A DNA stretch of 42,990 nucleotides. Source: JAISGQ01 sp045536305. GTDB lineage: Bacteria > Bacillota > Clostridia > Oscillospirales > Acutalibacteraceae. The stretch spans positions 1 to 42,990 of the forward strand of contig JAZSNH010000049.1 of assembly GCA_045536305.1 (NCBI GenBank), given 5' to 3'. A program made the translations under genes and the position numbers. How positions within the stretch are numbered: the first letter of the stretch is position 1; each line of letters begins with the position of its first letter. The notes beneath the pieces are model-generated. The model was not told where the DNA came from. It did no database searches and saw nothing but the letters and a program-made list of their open reading frames with translations. Shown here in pieces: positions 14,776-22,188 of this stretch.

Positions 14776-15511
14776 TATTCTCACTCTCTTCCCCGAAATG
14801 TGTGAAAGTGTTCTCGACATGAGCATTATCGGCAGAGCCAGAAAAAACGGCATTATTGATGTGCGTGCTCATAATATACGCGATTACTGCGAAAACAAGC
14901 ACCGCAGAGTCGATGATTACCCTTACGGCGGAGGGCTCGGAATGCTTATGAGCCCCGAGCCTATTGCCGTCTGCTTTGAGGCGATCTGCCGCCAGACCTC
15001 TTCCCGTCCGCTATTTGTTTACCTAAGCCCCAAGGGCAAGGTTTTCAATCAGGGCATGGCTCTTGAGATGAGCAGATATGAAAGCATCTGCCTGCTCTGC
15101 GGCCATTATGAGGGCGTTGACGAGCGTCTTCTGGAGGAGCTTGTCGATATGGAGATATCGGCAGGGGATTATGTTCTGACCGGCGGAGAGCTGCCTGCCC
15201 TTATCGTAACGGATGCTGTTGCAAGGCTTTTGCCCGGTGTCCTCAGCGAAAAAGGCTGCTATGAGGACGAAAGCCACATGAACGGACTTTTGGAATATCC
15301 GCAGTATACCCGTCCGCCCGTCTGGCGCGAACGTAAGGTTCCTCATGTTCTGCTGTCGGGGCATGATGCAAATATCGCAAAATGGCGAAGGGAGCAGTCT
15401 GTACTGCAGACTGCATTGAAAAGACCCGATATGCTCGCAGGCGCGGCTCTTACAAAAAAGGATTTGGCTGTGCTTTCCGAGAACGGCATCGAAATCGAAA
15501 ACAAAAAATGA
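14765..15511 (+). CDS. trmD: tRNA (guanine-37-N1)-methyltransferase
   Basis: A SPOUT methyltransferase that uses S-adenosylmethionine to form m1G37 and so prevents +1 frameshifting. At 248 residues it has LLCGHYEGVDERLL, the trefoil-knot core SAGDYVLTGGELPALIV, and the C-terminal RPPVWRERKVPHVLLSGHDANIAKWRR tRNA-binding segment. The start lies inside rimM. The usual next gene, rplS, is absent: a weak hairpin and ptsH follow. Confidence 0.97.
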   Translation: MRIDILTLFPEMCESVLDMSIIGRARKNGIIDVRAHNIRDYCENKHRRVDDYPYGGGLGMLMSPEPIAVCFEAICRQTSSRPLFVYLSPKGKVFNQGMALEMSRYESICLLCGHYEGVDERLLEELVDMEISAGDYVLTGGELPALIVTDAVARLLPGVLSEKGCYEDESHMNGLLEYPQYTRPPVWRERKVPHVLLSGHDANIAKWRREQSVLQTALKRPDMLAGAALTKKDLAVLSENGIEIENKK

Positions 15512-15542
15512 TTTTCAGGGTTTGTTTTTTATTGCTGACGAT

Positions 15543-15567
15543 CAAAAAACGCTTTGTGCGTTTCTTG
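15543..15567 (+). terminator. Possible weak terminator after trmD
   Basis: A 10-bp stem with one mismatch (15543-15552 with 15558-15567) and 5-base loop, but only a broken T tract. It is 32 bases past the trmD stop. The rest of 15568-15766 shows no gene; a TATAAT at 15711 lacks a good -35 box. Confidence 0.4.
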
Positions 15568-15766
15568 TCATGATTGACAACCCACCGTAAAAACTCATGT
15601 GAAATGTGTTCAAAAAATCCATTTTTTGCCCCCATTTTACCCTTAAAAATCACCTTTGTCGGGTGTGTAATAAAAGTCTGTTTGCTTTTTCGTTACAATT
15701 TGCACAATGGTATAATGTCATAACGTTTAATGCTTTGTATATGGAAACGAATTTTGACATTTTGCG

Positions 15767-15795
15767 TTGACGAACAAACCCTTCGCGATTATAAT
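15767..15795 (+). promoter_or_regulatory. Sigma-A-type promoter for ptsH
   Basis: TTGACG (15767-15772) and TATAAT (15790-15795) are 17 bases apart. A second TTGACA at 15754 has no matching -10. An AAACAC/GTGTTT palindrome (15808-15820) lies just after the expected start. Confidence 0.9.
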
Positions 15796-15821
15796 AGTAA
15801 CAGTTCAAAACACTGTGTTTG

Positions 15822-15876
15822 GTGTTATATTGATAATTAAAAACCGTTTACAACGCTTGCGGCGAATAACACGGTT
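15822..15876 (+). promoter_or_regulatory. ptsH leader with two competing short stems
   Basis: GTGTTAT (15822-15828) can pair with ATAACAC (15866-15872), and AACCGT (15842-15847) with ACGGTT (15871-15876). The two stems share bases 15871-15872. The second lies 7 bases before the AGGAGG site. No known riboswitch is recognised. Confidence 0.3.
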
Positions 15877-15897
15877 AAATTTCAGGAGGTTTCATCA

Positions 15898-16161
15898 ATG
15901 TACGTTCTTGAGGTAACTGTTCAGAATCAGGTAGGTCTTCACGCCCGTCCTGCTACTTTCTTCATTCAGAAGGCTAATGAGTTTAAGAGCACTATCTGGG
16001 TAGAGAAAGAGGAGCGCCGTGTTAACGCTAAGTCTCTTCTCGGTGTTCTTTCCCTTGGCATCGTGGGCGGTGCTGATATCAGAATCATTGCTGACGGTTC
16101 CGATGAGACTGAGGCTGTCGAGGCTCTTGTCAATCTCGTCAAGTCCGGTTTCGCTGATTAA
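15898..16161 (+). CDS. ptsH: Phosphocarrier protein HPr
   Basis: An 87-residue phosphocarrier that passes phosphate from enzyme I to sugar-specific IIA domains. His15 in GLHARPA is the phosphorylation site. Ser46 in NAKSLLGVLSLGI is the HPr-kinase site used in catabolite control in Firmicutes. Both are in canonical positions, so it is HPr and not Crh. AGGAGG lies 8 bases before the ATG. It stands alone with its own promoter and terminator; enzyme I is not in the window. Confidence 0.95.
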   Translation: MYVLEVTVQNQVGLHARPATFFIQKANEFKSTIWVEKEERRVNAKSLLGVLSLGIVGGADIRIIADGSDETEAVEALVNLVKSGFAD

Positions 16162-16173
16162 GTATTAGAATTT

Positions 16174-16208
16174 AAGGCCTGCAAACTTTATGGTTTGCAG
16201 GCCTTTTT
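16174..16208 (+). terminator. Rho-independent terminator after ptsH
   Basis: A 13-bp perfect stem (16174-16186 with 16193-16205), 6-base loop and T run to 16208. It separates ptsH from the convergent gene ending at 16222. Confidence 0.94.
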
Positions 16209-16221
16209 GTTTATTGTGATA

Positions 16222-16581
16222 TCAAAGCTCTTCGATCTCAAGCCTTGAATCCATATTGAAAATCAGCTTCCATTCGCCGTCCTTTTTCTGCCATGTGGAG
16301 GTAACACAAAACAGGCCTGATACGTCTGCATCTTCTTCGCTTTCAGCTTCTGTGCGGACATTGTAGCACACCTGTGCGATTTCTTCGTTTTTGAATATCT
16401 CTTCAAAATTGGTTATCTCATAGGAGGATATGGAAAATTCGCTTATAAAGCCCGAATATTCCTTTCCCGAACAGCGATAGCCTCCGCAGACCATAACTGC
16501 ATCGGCTGAAACCACCTTGAGAAATTCTTCTGCATTGCCGCAGACGGTCGCCTGCCACATTTTCTCTTCGTATCTTTTCAT
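16222..16581 (-). CDS. NTF2-like (SnoaL/DUF4440-type) protein
   Basis: A 119-residue soluble protein with the predicted alpha-beta cone of the NTF2-like superfamily: MWQATVCGNAEEFLKVVSADAVMVCGG at the start, a Tyr/Phe-rich middle, and a C-terminal VTSTWQKKDGEWKLIFNMDS strand pair typical of DUF4440 proteins. The family includes enzymes and ligand binders, so the activity is not predictable. AAAGGA lies 9 bases before the ATG. It lies 85 bases after the aminopeptidase gene on the same strand, with no strong terminator between. Confidence 0.7.
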   Translation of the reverse strand: MKRYEEKMWQATVCGNAEEFLKVVSADAVMVCGGYRCSGKEYSGFISEFSISSYEITNFEEIFKNEEIAQVCYNVRTEAESEEDADVSGLFCVTSTWQKKDGEWKLIFNMDSRLEIEEL

Positions 16582-16666
16582 TTTCTTATTCCTTTCAGAA
16601 AAGCTCAGTCATTTCCTTGCCCTTTATCCGTAAAGGATTTTTCTGAGAAATTATCTTTTTCTGCCC

Positions 16667-17950
16667 TTAAATCAGGCTTTTGCTTTCATAAAACACCTTC
16701 GATGCCTTTGCAAGATACTCCGCGTCCTTTGCTCCTGCCGTTTCGTAGGGAGAATGCATCGCAAGCTGGGCAAGCCCTATATCAACCGTGACAACGGGCA
16801 CCTGAGCCGAAGATATGTTGCCGAGAGTCGAGCCACCCGGGATATTTGAGTTATTTACAAAGCTCTGATAAGGCACCTTTGCCCTTTCACATATACTCTT
16901 GAACACCGCACTGCTCAGCGCGTCGGTGGTATAGCGCTGATTTGCATTATATTTTACAACTATGCCTTCATTCATTTTCGGCCTGTTTATCGGGTCTGCG
17001 GTATCAACTCTGCTCGGGTGTACGGCGTGAGCATTGTCGGCAGAGATCATAAAGCTGTTTGCTATTGCCTTATGATAGTCCTCGCGAGTACGTCCCAGCG
17101 AATCGTTTATCCGCTCGAGGGTGTCTCTTAGAAATGTGGATGCCGCACCCTGCCTTGTTCCGCTTCCAACCTCTTCGTTGTCAAATACGCAGTGTACTGC
17201 AATGTTTTCCTTGGGCTCTGACTGCATAAAGCCCTCAAAGGAGGCGTATACGCACATCTGGTCGTCAAGACGAGCAGATGAGATGTACTCTTTATTTATT
17301 CCCCAGCGAGAATATTTGACACGATTGTAAAGATACAGATCAGAGGCGAGTATATCCTCTTTTTTTACGTCGGCCTGCGCCGCAACAAGCTCATCGAGCT
17401 TTCCTTTTGCGTAAATATCTCCGATTATCGGCAGCATTTCGCTTTGGACATTTATCTCGTGTCCGCTGTTTGCGTTTCTGTCCATGTGTATGGCAAGGGA
17501 CGGCAGCATACACAGATCCTTATCTATGGCAATAAGCCTTGACTCTATGCCTTTTTCCGTACGCACCATGACTCTGCCTGCTATGGAAAGCGGTATATCG
17601 AACCACGGGTTCATAAGCATGCCGCCGTATTTTTCCACGTTAAGCCTTACATAAGCGCCGCAGCTTTCCATTTCGGGGTTTTCCTTGAGCTTGAAGGTCG
17701 GTGAATCACTGTGCCCTGCAATCATGTAAAATCCATCAAAATCGGCTTTGGGTATCTTAAATGACATAATAGCCGAGCCATTGCGTGTGACAAAGTATTT
17801 TTTACCTGACTCAAGCGACCACCTTTCTTTTTCGGAAAGCTCCTCAAAGCCTGCTTTGAGGAGCTCCTCAGACAGATTTTTCACCAGATGAAATGCTGTA
17901 GGGCTTTTTTCTATTTGCTTTAGAATATTACTCGTTGTATTATTCGCCAT
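16667..17950 (-). CDS. M18 family aminopeptidase
   Basis: A 427-residue zinc aminopeptidase (aspartyl aminopeptidase/ApeB family), cytoplasmic, that releases N-terminal residues, often acidic, from peptides. Metal and active-site motifs: AGHSDSPTFKL, SARLDDQM, DNEEVGSGTRQGA, ISADNAHAVHPS and the C-terminal MHSPYETAG. Length matches the family. GGAGAG lies 7 bases before the ATG. The upstream beta-helix gene ends 77 bases away on the same strand. Annotators often name this apeB; substrate preference cannot be read from sequence. Confidence 0.93.
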   Translation of the reverse strand: MANNTTSNILKQIEKSPTAFHLVKNLSEELLKAGFEELSEKERWSLESGKKYFVTRNGSAIMSFKIPKADFDGFYMIAGHSDSPTFKLKENPEMESCGAYVRLNVEKYGGMLMNPWFDIPLSIAGRVMVRTEKGIESRLIAIDKDLCMLPSLAIHMDRNANSGHEINVQSEMLPIIGDIYAKGKLDELVAAQADVKKEDILASDLYLYNRVKYSRWGINKEYISSARLDDQMCVYASFEGFMQSEPKENIAVHCVFDNEEVGSGTRQGAASTFLRDTLERINDSLGRTREDYHKAIANSFMISADNAHAVHPSRVDTADPINRPKMNEGIVVKYNANQRYTTDALSSAVFKSICERAKVPYQSFVNNSNIPGGSTLGNISSAQVPVVTVDIGLAQLAMHSPYETAGAKDAEYLAKASKVFYESKSLI

Positions 17951-18027
17951 TGATATTCTCTCCTGTTATGGGTTTTGCCCTTTATAAGGCTCACCCGTGC
18001 TGTACAACTTAAATTTCTGATTGAATA

Positions 18028-19032
18028 TTACTCCTTCGGCTCTTCAAATCCATCTGTAAATATATTATCTCTCCAGATAACACCCTTGTTGTCGCCCTTA
18101 TAAAGTGTTGCGTTGGGGCAGGTCTTTCTGAACATACAGTTGGAAATCACCAGCTCTCCGCTGCGATGATCTATCGCTGTTATGTCGTCAAGTCCGTAGC
18201 CGTAGTTATTGAAATAGCTGCATCCGATAAGTCTTGCAGGCTCGGTTATAAGATAGCCTGTTTTTCCTGTATCGGCATAGCAGTCGGTGAGGATTATGTC
18301 ATAGGAGCTAAGAAGGAAATTTATTGAATCGACAAGCATTTCAGGCAGCTCGCCCTCGCTCTTCGGCGGTATCGGGCCTCCCCATACATGACAGCGTGTA
18401 AGTCTGTTGGAGCCACCGCCTATCATTTCAAAGCCTATCGTATAATCAACTACAACACAATCGATAAAATGACTGTCGCCGCCTGTTGAGCTTATGCCTG
18501 CATTGCCCGAGAGACCGGGCATTGTGCATTTAAAATACAGGTTCTGAGCGACAAGCTCAAAGGTCCATTTGCTGTCGGTATCCTGTATTCTCAGACCGTA
18601 TTTTTTGCCGTTTCTAAAGGACATATCGCGCATTGTAAAATGCTTGAAGCTGTTGAGACACATACAGCTCGCAAGTCCTGAGCCGTCAATATAGCCGCCT
18701 GTTACAAACAGATTCCAATCCTCGTCGTCATATCCGTAATGAGGTGTCAGACACCAATTGGTTTCATCAAGTCCCGGGTAAGACATCGCGGCATCATATT
18801 TGAGGACATAGTCCATTTCCTTTACTGCCTTGAGAACAGCCGACTTATGCATAAGTATGGAGCAGCAGTTTTTAACCTCTATCATTTCCGCTATCTCATA
18901 AACACCTGCAGGAATATACAGCACGCCTTTTTCACAGTCACCGATCGCTCTCATGATTCGTTTTTCGTCGGTACGCTCTCCCGGCAGGCGTTCGTAGGAA
19001 GCTAAGTTTACATCATAAATACAGTTGTTCAT
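18028..19032 (-). CDS. Right-handed beta-helix (pectate-lyase-fold) protein without signal peptide
   Basis: A 334-residue protein. The start IYDVNLASYERLPGERTDEKRIMRAI and the following GVLYIPAGVYEIAEMI resemble the GDG-type N-terminal cap of pectate-lyase-3 proteins. Repeated short strands with Asn, Cys and Gly turns follow (GGDSHFIDCVVVDYTIGFEMIGG, LTRCHVWGG). No signal peptide, lipobox or membrane helix is present, so it seems cytoplasmic, unusual for a polysaccharide-active beta-helix. The catalytic residues cannot be assigned. AAAGGA lies 8 bases before the ATG, and it has its own promoter. Confidence 0.75.
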   Translation of the reverse strand: MNNCIYDVNLASYERLPGERTDEKRIMRAIGDCEKGVLYIPAGVYEIAEMIEVKNCCSILMHKSAVLKAVKEMDYVLKYDAAMSYPGLDETNWCLTPHYGYDDEDWNLFVTGGYIDGSGLASCMCLNSFKHFTMRDMSFRNGKKYGLRIQDTDSKWTFELVAQNLYFKCTMPGLSGNAGISSTGGDSHFIDCVVVDYTIGFEMIGGGSNRLTRCHVWGGPIPPKSEGELPEMLVDSINFLLSSYDIILTDCYADTGKTGYLITEPARLIGCSYFNNYGYGLDDITAIDHRSGELVISNCMFRKTCPNATLYKGDNKGVIWRDNIFTDGFEEPKE

Positions 19033-19081
19033 AATTACGTTCCTTTCATAATAAAGAATATGGCATTATTTTCTTTTAAAT

Positions 19082-19110
19082 ATAATACTACATTTTTTCC
19101 TGTTTGTTAA
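19082..19110 (-). promoter_or_regulatory. Sigma-A-type promoter for the beta-helix gene
   Basis: On the minus strand TTAACA (19110-19105) and TATTAT (19087-19082), 17 bases apart, 50 bases before the start codon. Confidence 0.65.
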
Positions 19111-19146
19111 TCGTTTTTTCTGATTTTTTCCTGCTTTGGCAAAAAA

Positions 19147-19172
19147 ACGGTGCGTTCTGCTTCACGCACCGT
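19147..19172 (-). terminator. Bidirectional terminator after the Lgt-like gene
   Basis: A 9-bp GC-rich stem (19147-19155 with 19164-19172), extended by flanking A and T runs on both sides, 10 bases past the stop at 19183. It works best for the minus strand, where the lgt-like operon ends. Confidence 0.9.
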
Positions 19173-19182
19173 TTTTTGCCAT

Positions 19183-20241
19183 TTATTCTGCAGCCGTATC
19201 GTTTATAAGCTGCTCAGATACATTTTCGTCGGTTTTTTCTGCGGCTGATTTTTCCTTGCGCTCCGCATTTAAGGTCATGCAAAGAAGCACAAAGGAAATC
19301 ACACAGATTACAAGCAGGCATATACCCATTGTAATATAGCTTGGTACAAGCGTACCTGAGGTAAGACGGAATTCCTTATAGAACGCAAGAGCGAATGCTC
19401 CTGCCACCACTGCCCAAAGAATGGGTATCCAGAACTTAAATCCGAATTTTTTAACTGTTTTAATATTTACATATATAAAGCAGCCTAAAAGTATCAGTGC
19501 ACTGACTATCTGATTGAAGCGCACAAATCCCAGAGAAAGCAGATAGACAGAATCGTTTCTCATGCTTTCAAGCAATGCCTGTGAGGATGAAAACACCAGT
19601 AAGAATGTTACAAGCGCACTGCCTCTCGGTATTGAATCATTTTTTCTTATGTATGTAAGCACGAGCATTACTGCCGAAGCTGCAAACGCTATTGCGGCGG
19701 CAAGAGCCTCGAAGCTGAACACCGCAAGATGCCAATAGCCTTCTGCTTCGTTATATACCGCAAAGGGGAAGAACTGCCATTTCGGAGATGTGATTATCAC
19801 ACCGATATCTTCACCGCTGAAAAATGACGCCAATCTGCCGATGCATATACCAAGCGCACCTGCAGGAGCCATTGCATCAAGCAGTTCTGAAACATATACA
19901 TCCTCCATGATAAGACGTGTAAGGAACGCGGCGGCAGCGGCACCCGCAAACACACCAAAGAGCATAAATCCGCCCGACGAGAAATCCCAGAATACCGATG
20001 AATCGTTCTCAAGGATCTCGGGCATGAAAAAGCAATACAGGCCTCTTGCCGCAAAAGCACCGAGGAGCATTGTCAGCGGAGCTGCAAGCCACATTGCAAA
20101 CTTATGCTTCCTTCTCCAGTAAAACTGGCCTGCACGCATTACCCAGGAAATCAATATTGCCGCCACGATCGCCAAGGCGAAAAATACGGCATGCCAATAT
20201 ATTTCGGTCTTACCAAAATATGCCAAAGGATCTATCATCAA
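19183..20241 (-). CDS. Divergent prolipoprotein diacylglyceryl transferase (Lgt) homologue
   Basis: A 352-residue multi-pass membrane protein. Residues 1-240 follow the Lgt pattern: an IYW motif in the first helix, SGGFMLFGVFAG, and DAMAPAGALGICIGRLASFFSGEDIG. Three extra hydrophobic helices and a charged tail (about 325-352) extend it beyond the usual 260-290. Aligned by hand to E. coli Lgt as I recall it, Arg136, Glu144 and Gly147 are kept, but positions matching Tyr26, His103, Asn146 and Arg239 are His17, Phe95, Ser139 and Gln. Lipoprotein acylation is therefore doubtful. It is the last gene of an operon with a lipoprotein and a phosphodiester glycosidase. Confidence 0.8.
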   Translation of the reverse strand: MMIDPLAYFGKTEIYWHAVFFALAIVAAILISWVMRAGQFYWRRKHKFAMWLAAPLTMLLGAFAARGLYCFFMPEILENDSSVFWDFSSGGFMLFGVFAGAAAAAFLTRLIMEDVYVSELLDAMAPAGALGICIGRLASFFSGEDIGVIITSPKWQFFPFAVYNEAEGYWHLAVFSFEALAAAIAFAASAVMLVLTYIRKNDSIPRGSALVTFLLVFSSSQALLESMRNDSVYLLSLGFVRFNQIVSALILLGCFIYVNIKTVKKFGFKFWIPILWAVVAGAFALAFYKEFRLTSGTLVPSYITMGICLLVICVISFVLLCMTLNAERKEKSAAEKTDENVSEQLINDTAAE

Positions 20242-20270
20242 GGCTAATCCCTTCCTTCACAATCACAAAA

Positions 20271-21365
20271 TCATTCTCCGACAGCGGATGCAAAGTAAAC
20301 AATATCGCTTACTGCTCTCATTCCGCCCCAGAGCGGACGATTTACAGATTCTCCGTTAAATACCATTGTAGTGGACTGTCCGCCGTCAAGCAGATAGGCC
20401 TGTACACAGCCGTTATCCTTCATGATCTCTGCCACCTTTTCGGCACTTACGCCCTTGCTGTCATCCATGCGGCCTTCAATACAGCACATAAGATATGTAA
20501 GCTCACCGATCTGACCGATCGCGGTTCTCGGTGATACCTTATCGTTCCATGTAGGTCCGCAGCCGCTGTCATTGTCCAATATTTTAATTTCTCCGTCGAT
20601 CACAAGTGACGGTCCGAAGTGAAGCGTATTTACTATTTTTCCGCTCTTTACAAGCTCCTGTACTGCTTTATCCTTATCCTTGTGAATATGGAAATTGCCC
20701 TCATCGTCAATGAGCAGAATATCCCAGTTCATAGCCTTGTTTCTGTAAAGAACGTTCTGGCGTATTATGATGCCGCCCTTGCGATAATTATAGTAATCCG
20801 CATTTGTTGCGATTACCGCATTTACATTTCTTGCTATCGTTCTTGGATTGTATCTTGTCTCGCTTCCGTACTTTCCGCCCGCAAAGGCTGTGCGAAGCTG
20901 TGTAGGATGCGCGATCTGTACCTTCGCAAGATGTACTACCGAATTGAATCTTTTCTCCGTCCAGTATTCAACCTTTATTGTCTCGTCCTCGTATGAGACC
21001 GGGTACGGACTGCCCTCGCTGTAGGTATATCCATCAGGGTTCGGGATCGGAGCAGGTGCCTCTGACCACGGAAGAATATACACCTTCGGAATGCTGTATA
21101 TTTCGTTTACAATGTCACTTTTTCTGTTGTGTATATCGGCCTTTACGTCCTCTGCAAAAGTTCTGACCTCGGTCACTTCTTCGCTTTTTGACATTGCTGC
21201 GCCCGAATTGAATATATACACGCTGTTTGCCGCCGCAACAATGCTGATAACCGCAACCGCCATCGATAATATTTTCTTGATTATCTTTTCTGTCAGCTTT
21301 CCTTTTGGCTTTTTATTTTCTGCGGCAGGAGAATATACTTTTATGTTTTCATCTGTATTGTTCAT
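20271..21365 (-). CDS. Phosphodiester glycosidase (NAGPA) domain membrane protein
   Basis: A 364-residue protein with a cytoplasmic basic start, one membrane helix (about 30-50) and an extracellular NAGPA-type domain (about 130-360). The family, named for mammalian uncovering enzyme, cleaves phosphodiester-linked sugars and in bacteria is tied to exopolysaccharide or wall polymer turnover. Visible motifs are VIATNADYYNYRKGG, LHFGPSLVIDG, SPRTAIGQIG and the signature AYLLDGGQSTTMVFNG. GGAGG lies 9 bases before the ATG, which overlaps the upstream stop. The next gene, an Lgt-like protein, is 29 bases away. Confidence 0.88.
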   Translation of the reverse strand: MNNTDENIKVYSPAAENKKPKGKLTEKIIKKILSMAVAVISIVAAANSVYIFNSGAAMSKSEEVTEVRTFAEDVKADIHNRKSDIVNEIYSIPKVYILPWSEAPAPIPNPDGYTYSEGSPYPVSYEDETIKVEYWTEKRFNSVVHLAKVQIAHPTQLRTAFAGGKYGSETRYNPRTIARNVNAVIATNADYYNYRKGGIIIRQNVLYRNKAMNWDILLIDDEGNFHIHKDKDKAVQELVKSGKIVNTLHFGPSLVIDGEIKILDNDSGCGPTWNDKVSPRTAIGQIGELTYLMCCIEGRMDDSKGVSAEKVAEIMKDNGCVQAYLLDGGQSTTMVFNGESVNRPLWGGMRAVSDIVYFASAVGE

Positions 21366-22036
21366 TCTGTATAACCTCCGAGAAGAATGTCATAGAACTC
21401 ATCAGTCAGTTCCATTTTCCACATATTGTCCGAGTAGATCATGTCTACAGATATCTCGTATGTTTTGTAATACTGCTCCACAGGCTCTTCCTTTACAATT
21501 TCAAGAGCCTCTGCCACAAGCTCGTCAACCTTTTCTTCGCTGTCATACACATAGCCGTGAAACATCTTTTCATGGCCTATCTCTGTGGCGATCTCTTTCA
21601 TTCTTGCCGTAAGACCGTCGGTCTGAAACGTTGTCAAAAGGAACCTGACCTCTGCGGTTCTTCCCGTGACGGAATAATCCGTTTCGCTTACGGAATCGGT
21701 GATGCTGACAACATTGTCATTATCGAGAAACTCTACCTTGTAGCTTTCGATCAGGCATTCATAGAAAAATTGTGCAACAGCATCGGACTTGAATGCGCTT
21801 ACGTTTTCAAAGCCCAGGTCGGCATAGTTGCTGACCATTGCTTCACTTTCCTCAAAGCTGCCGTTTTTTATGCTTTCAATGAATCGGGTCACGGTGAGCT
21901 TTGGGTTTTCTATAGGCTTTGTCGGTTTTGGCGTAAAGTTCATATTGCAGGAACATAAAAGCACTGCAAACAGCGCAGATAAAAATACACAAAGCAGATT
22001 TTTGCGTGACCTTATTTTCTTGTTTTCTATTTTCAC
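21362..22036 (-). CDS. Lipoprotein of unknown function (NTF2-like)
   Basis: A 224-residue lipoprotein with a signal peptide ending VLLCSC. A Pro-rich linker (TPKPTKPIENP) leads to an alpha+beta domain (TVTRFIESIKNGSFEESEAMV at its start, TYEISVDMIYSDNMWKMELTDEFYDILLG at its end), typical of extracytoplasmic NTF2-like domains of unknown role. The start is GTG at 22036 with GGAGG 9 bases upstream; no ATG is usable. It is the first gene of the operon with the glycosidase and Lgt-like protein and is divergent from the LRR gene. Confidence 0.75.
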   Translation of the reverse strand: MKIENKKIRSRKNLLCVFLSALFAVLLCSCNMNFTPKPTKPIENPKLTVTRFIESIKNGSFEESEAMVSNYADLGFENVSAFKSDAVAQFFYECLIESYKVEFLDNDNVVSITDSVSETDYSVTGRTAEVRFLLTTFQTDGLTARMKEIATEIGHEKMFHGYVYDSEEKVDELVAEALEIVKEEPVEQYYKTYEISVDMIYSDNMWKMELTDEFYDILLGGYTE

Positions 22037-22071
22037 AGCAGGCTGCCTCCTTTATTGTTTCACACCTTTAT

Positions 22072-22100
22072 ATTTTACCAATAATCCTTAAATGGGTCAA
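22072..22100 (-). promoter_or_regulatory. Promoter of the lipoprotein-glycosidase-Lgt-like operon
   Basis: TTGACC (22100-22095) and TAAAAT (22077-22072) on the minus strand, 17 bases apart. Its -35 box forms an inverted GGGTCAA/TTGACCC pair with that of the divergent LRR promoter, 27 bases apart. Confidence 0.75.
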
Positions 22101-22127
22101 GCCGTTTTGCAGAATATATTACAATAA

Positions 22128-22156
22128 TTGACCCTTGCTTTTTTCTGTGATATAAT
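22128..22156 (+). promoter_or_regulatory. Promoter of the membrane-anchored LRR gene
   Basis: TTGACC (22128-22133) and TATAAT (22151-22156), 17 bases apart, divergent from the promoter at 22072-22100. Confidence 0.88.
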
Positions 22157-22188
22157 TTTTGCGTGCAATCGATTAAGGAGATAAAAAG

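Noticed and set aside
15568..15766. Small gene between trmD and ptsH
   Set aside because: No start codon with a ribosome site and no coding-like frame; only promoter-like A/T-rich sequence is seen.
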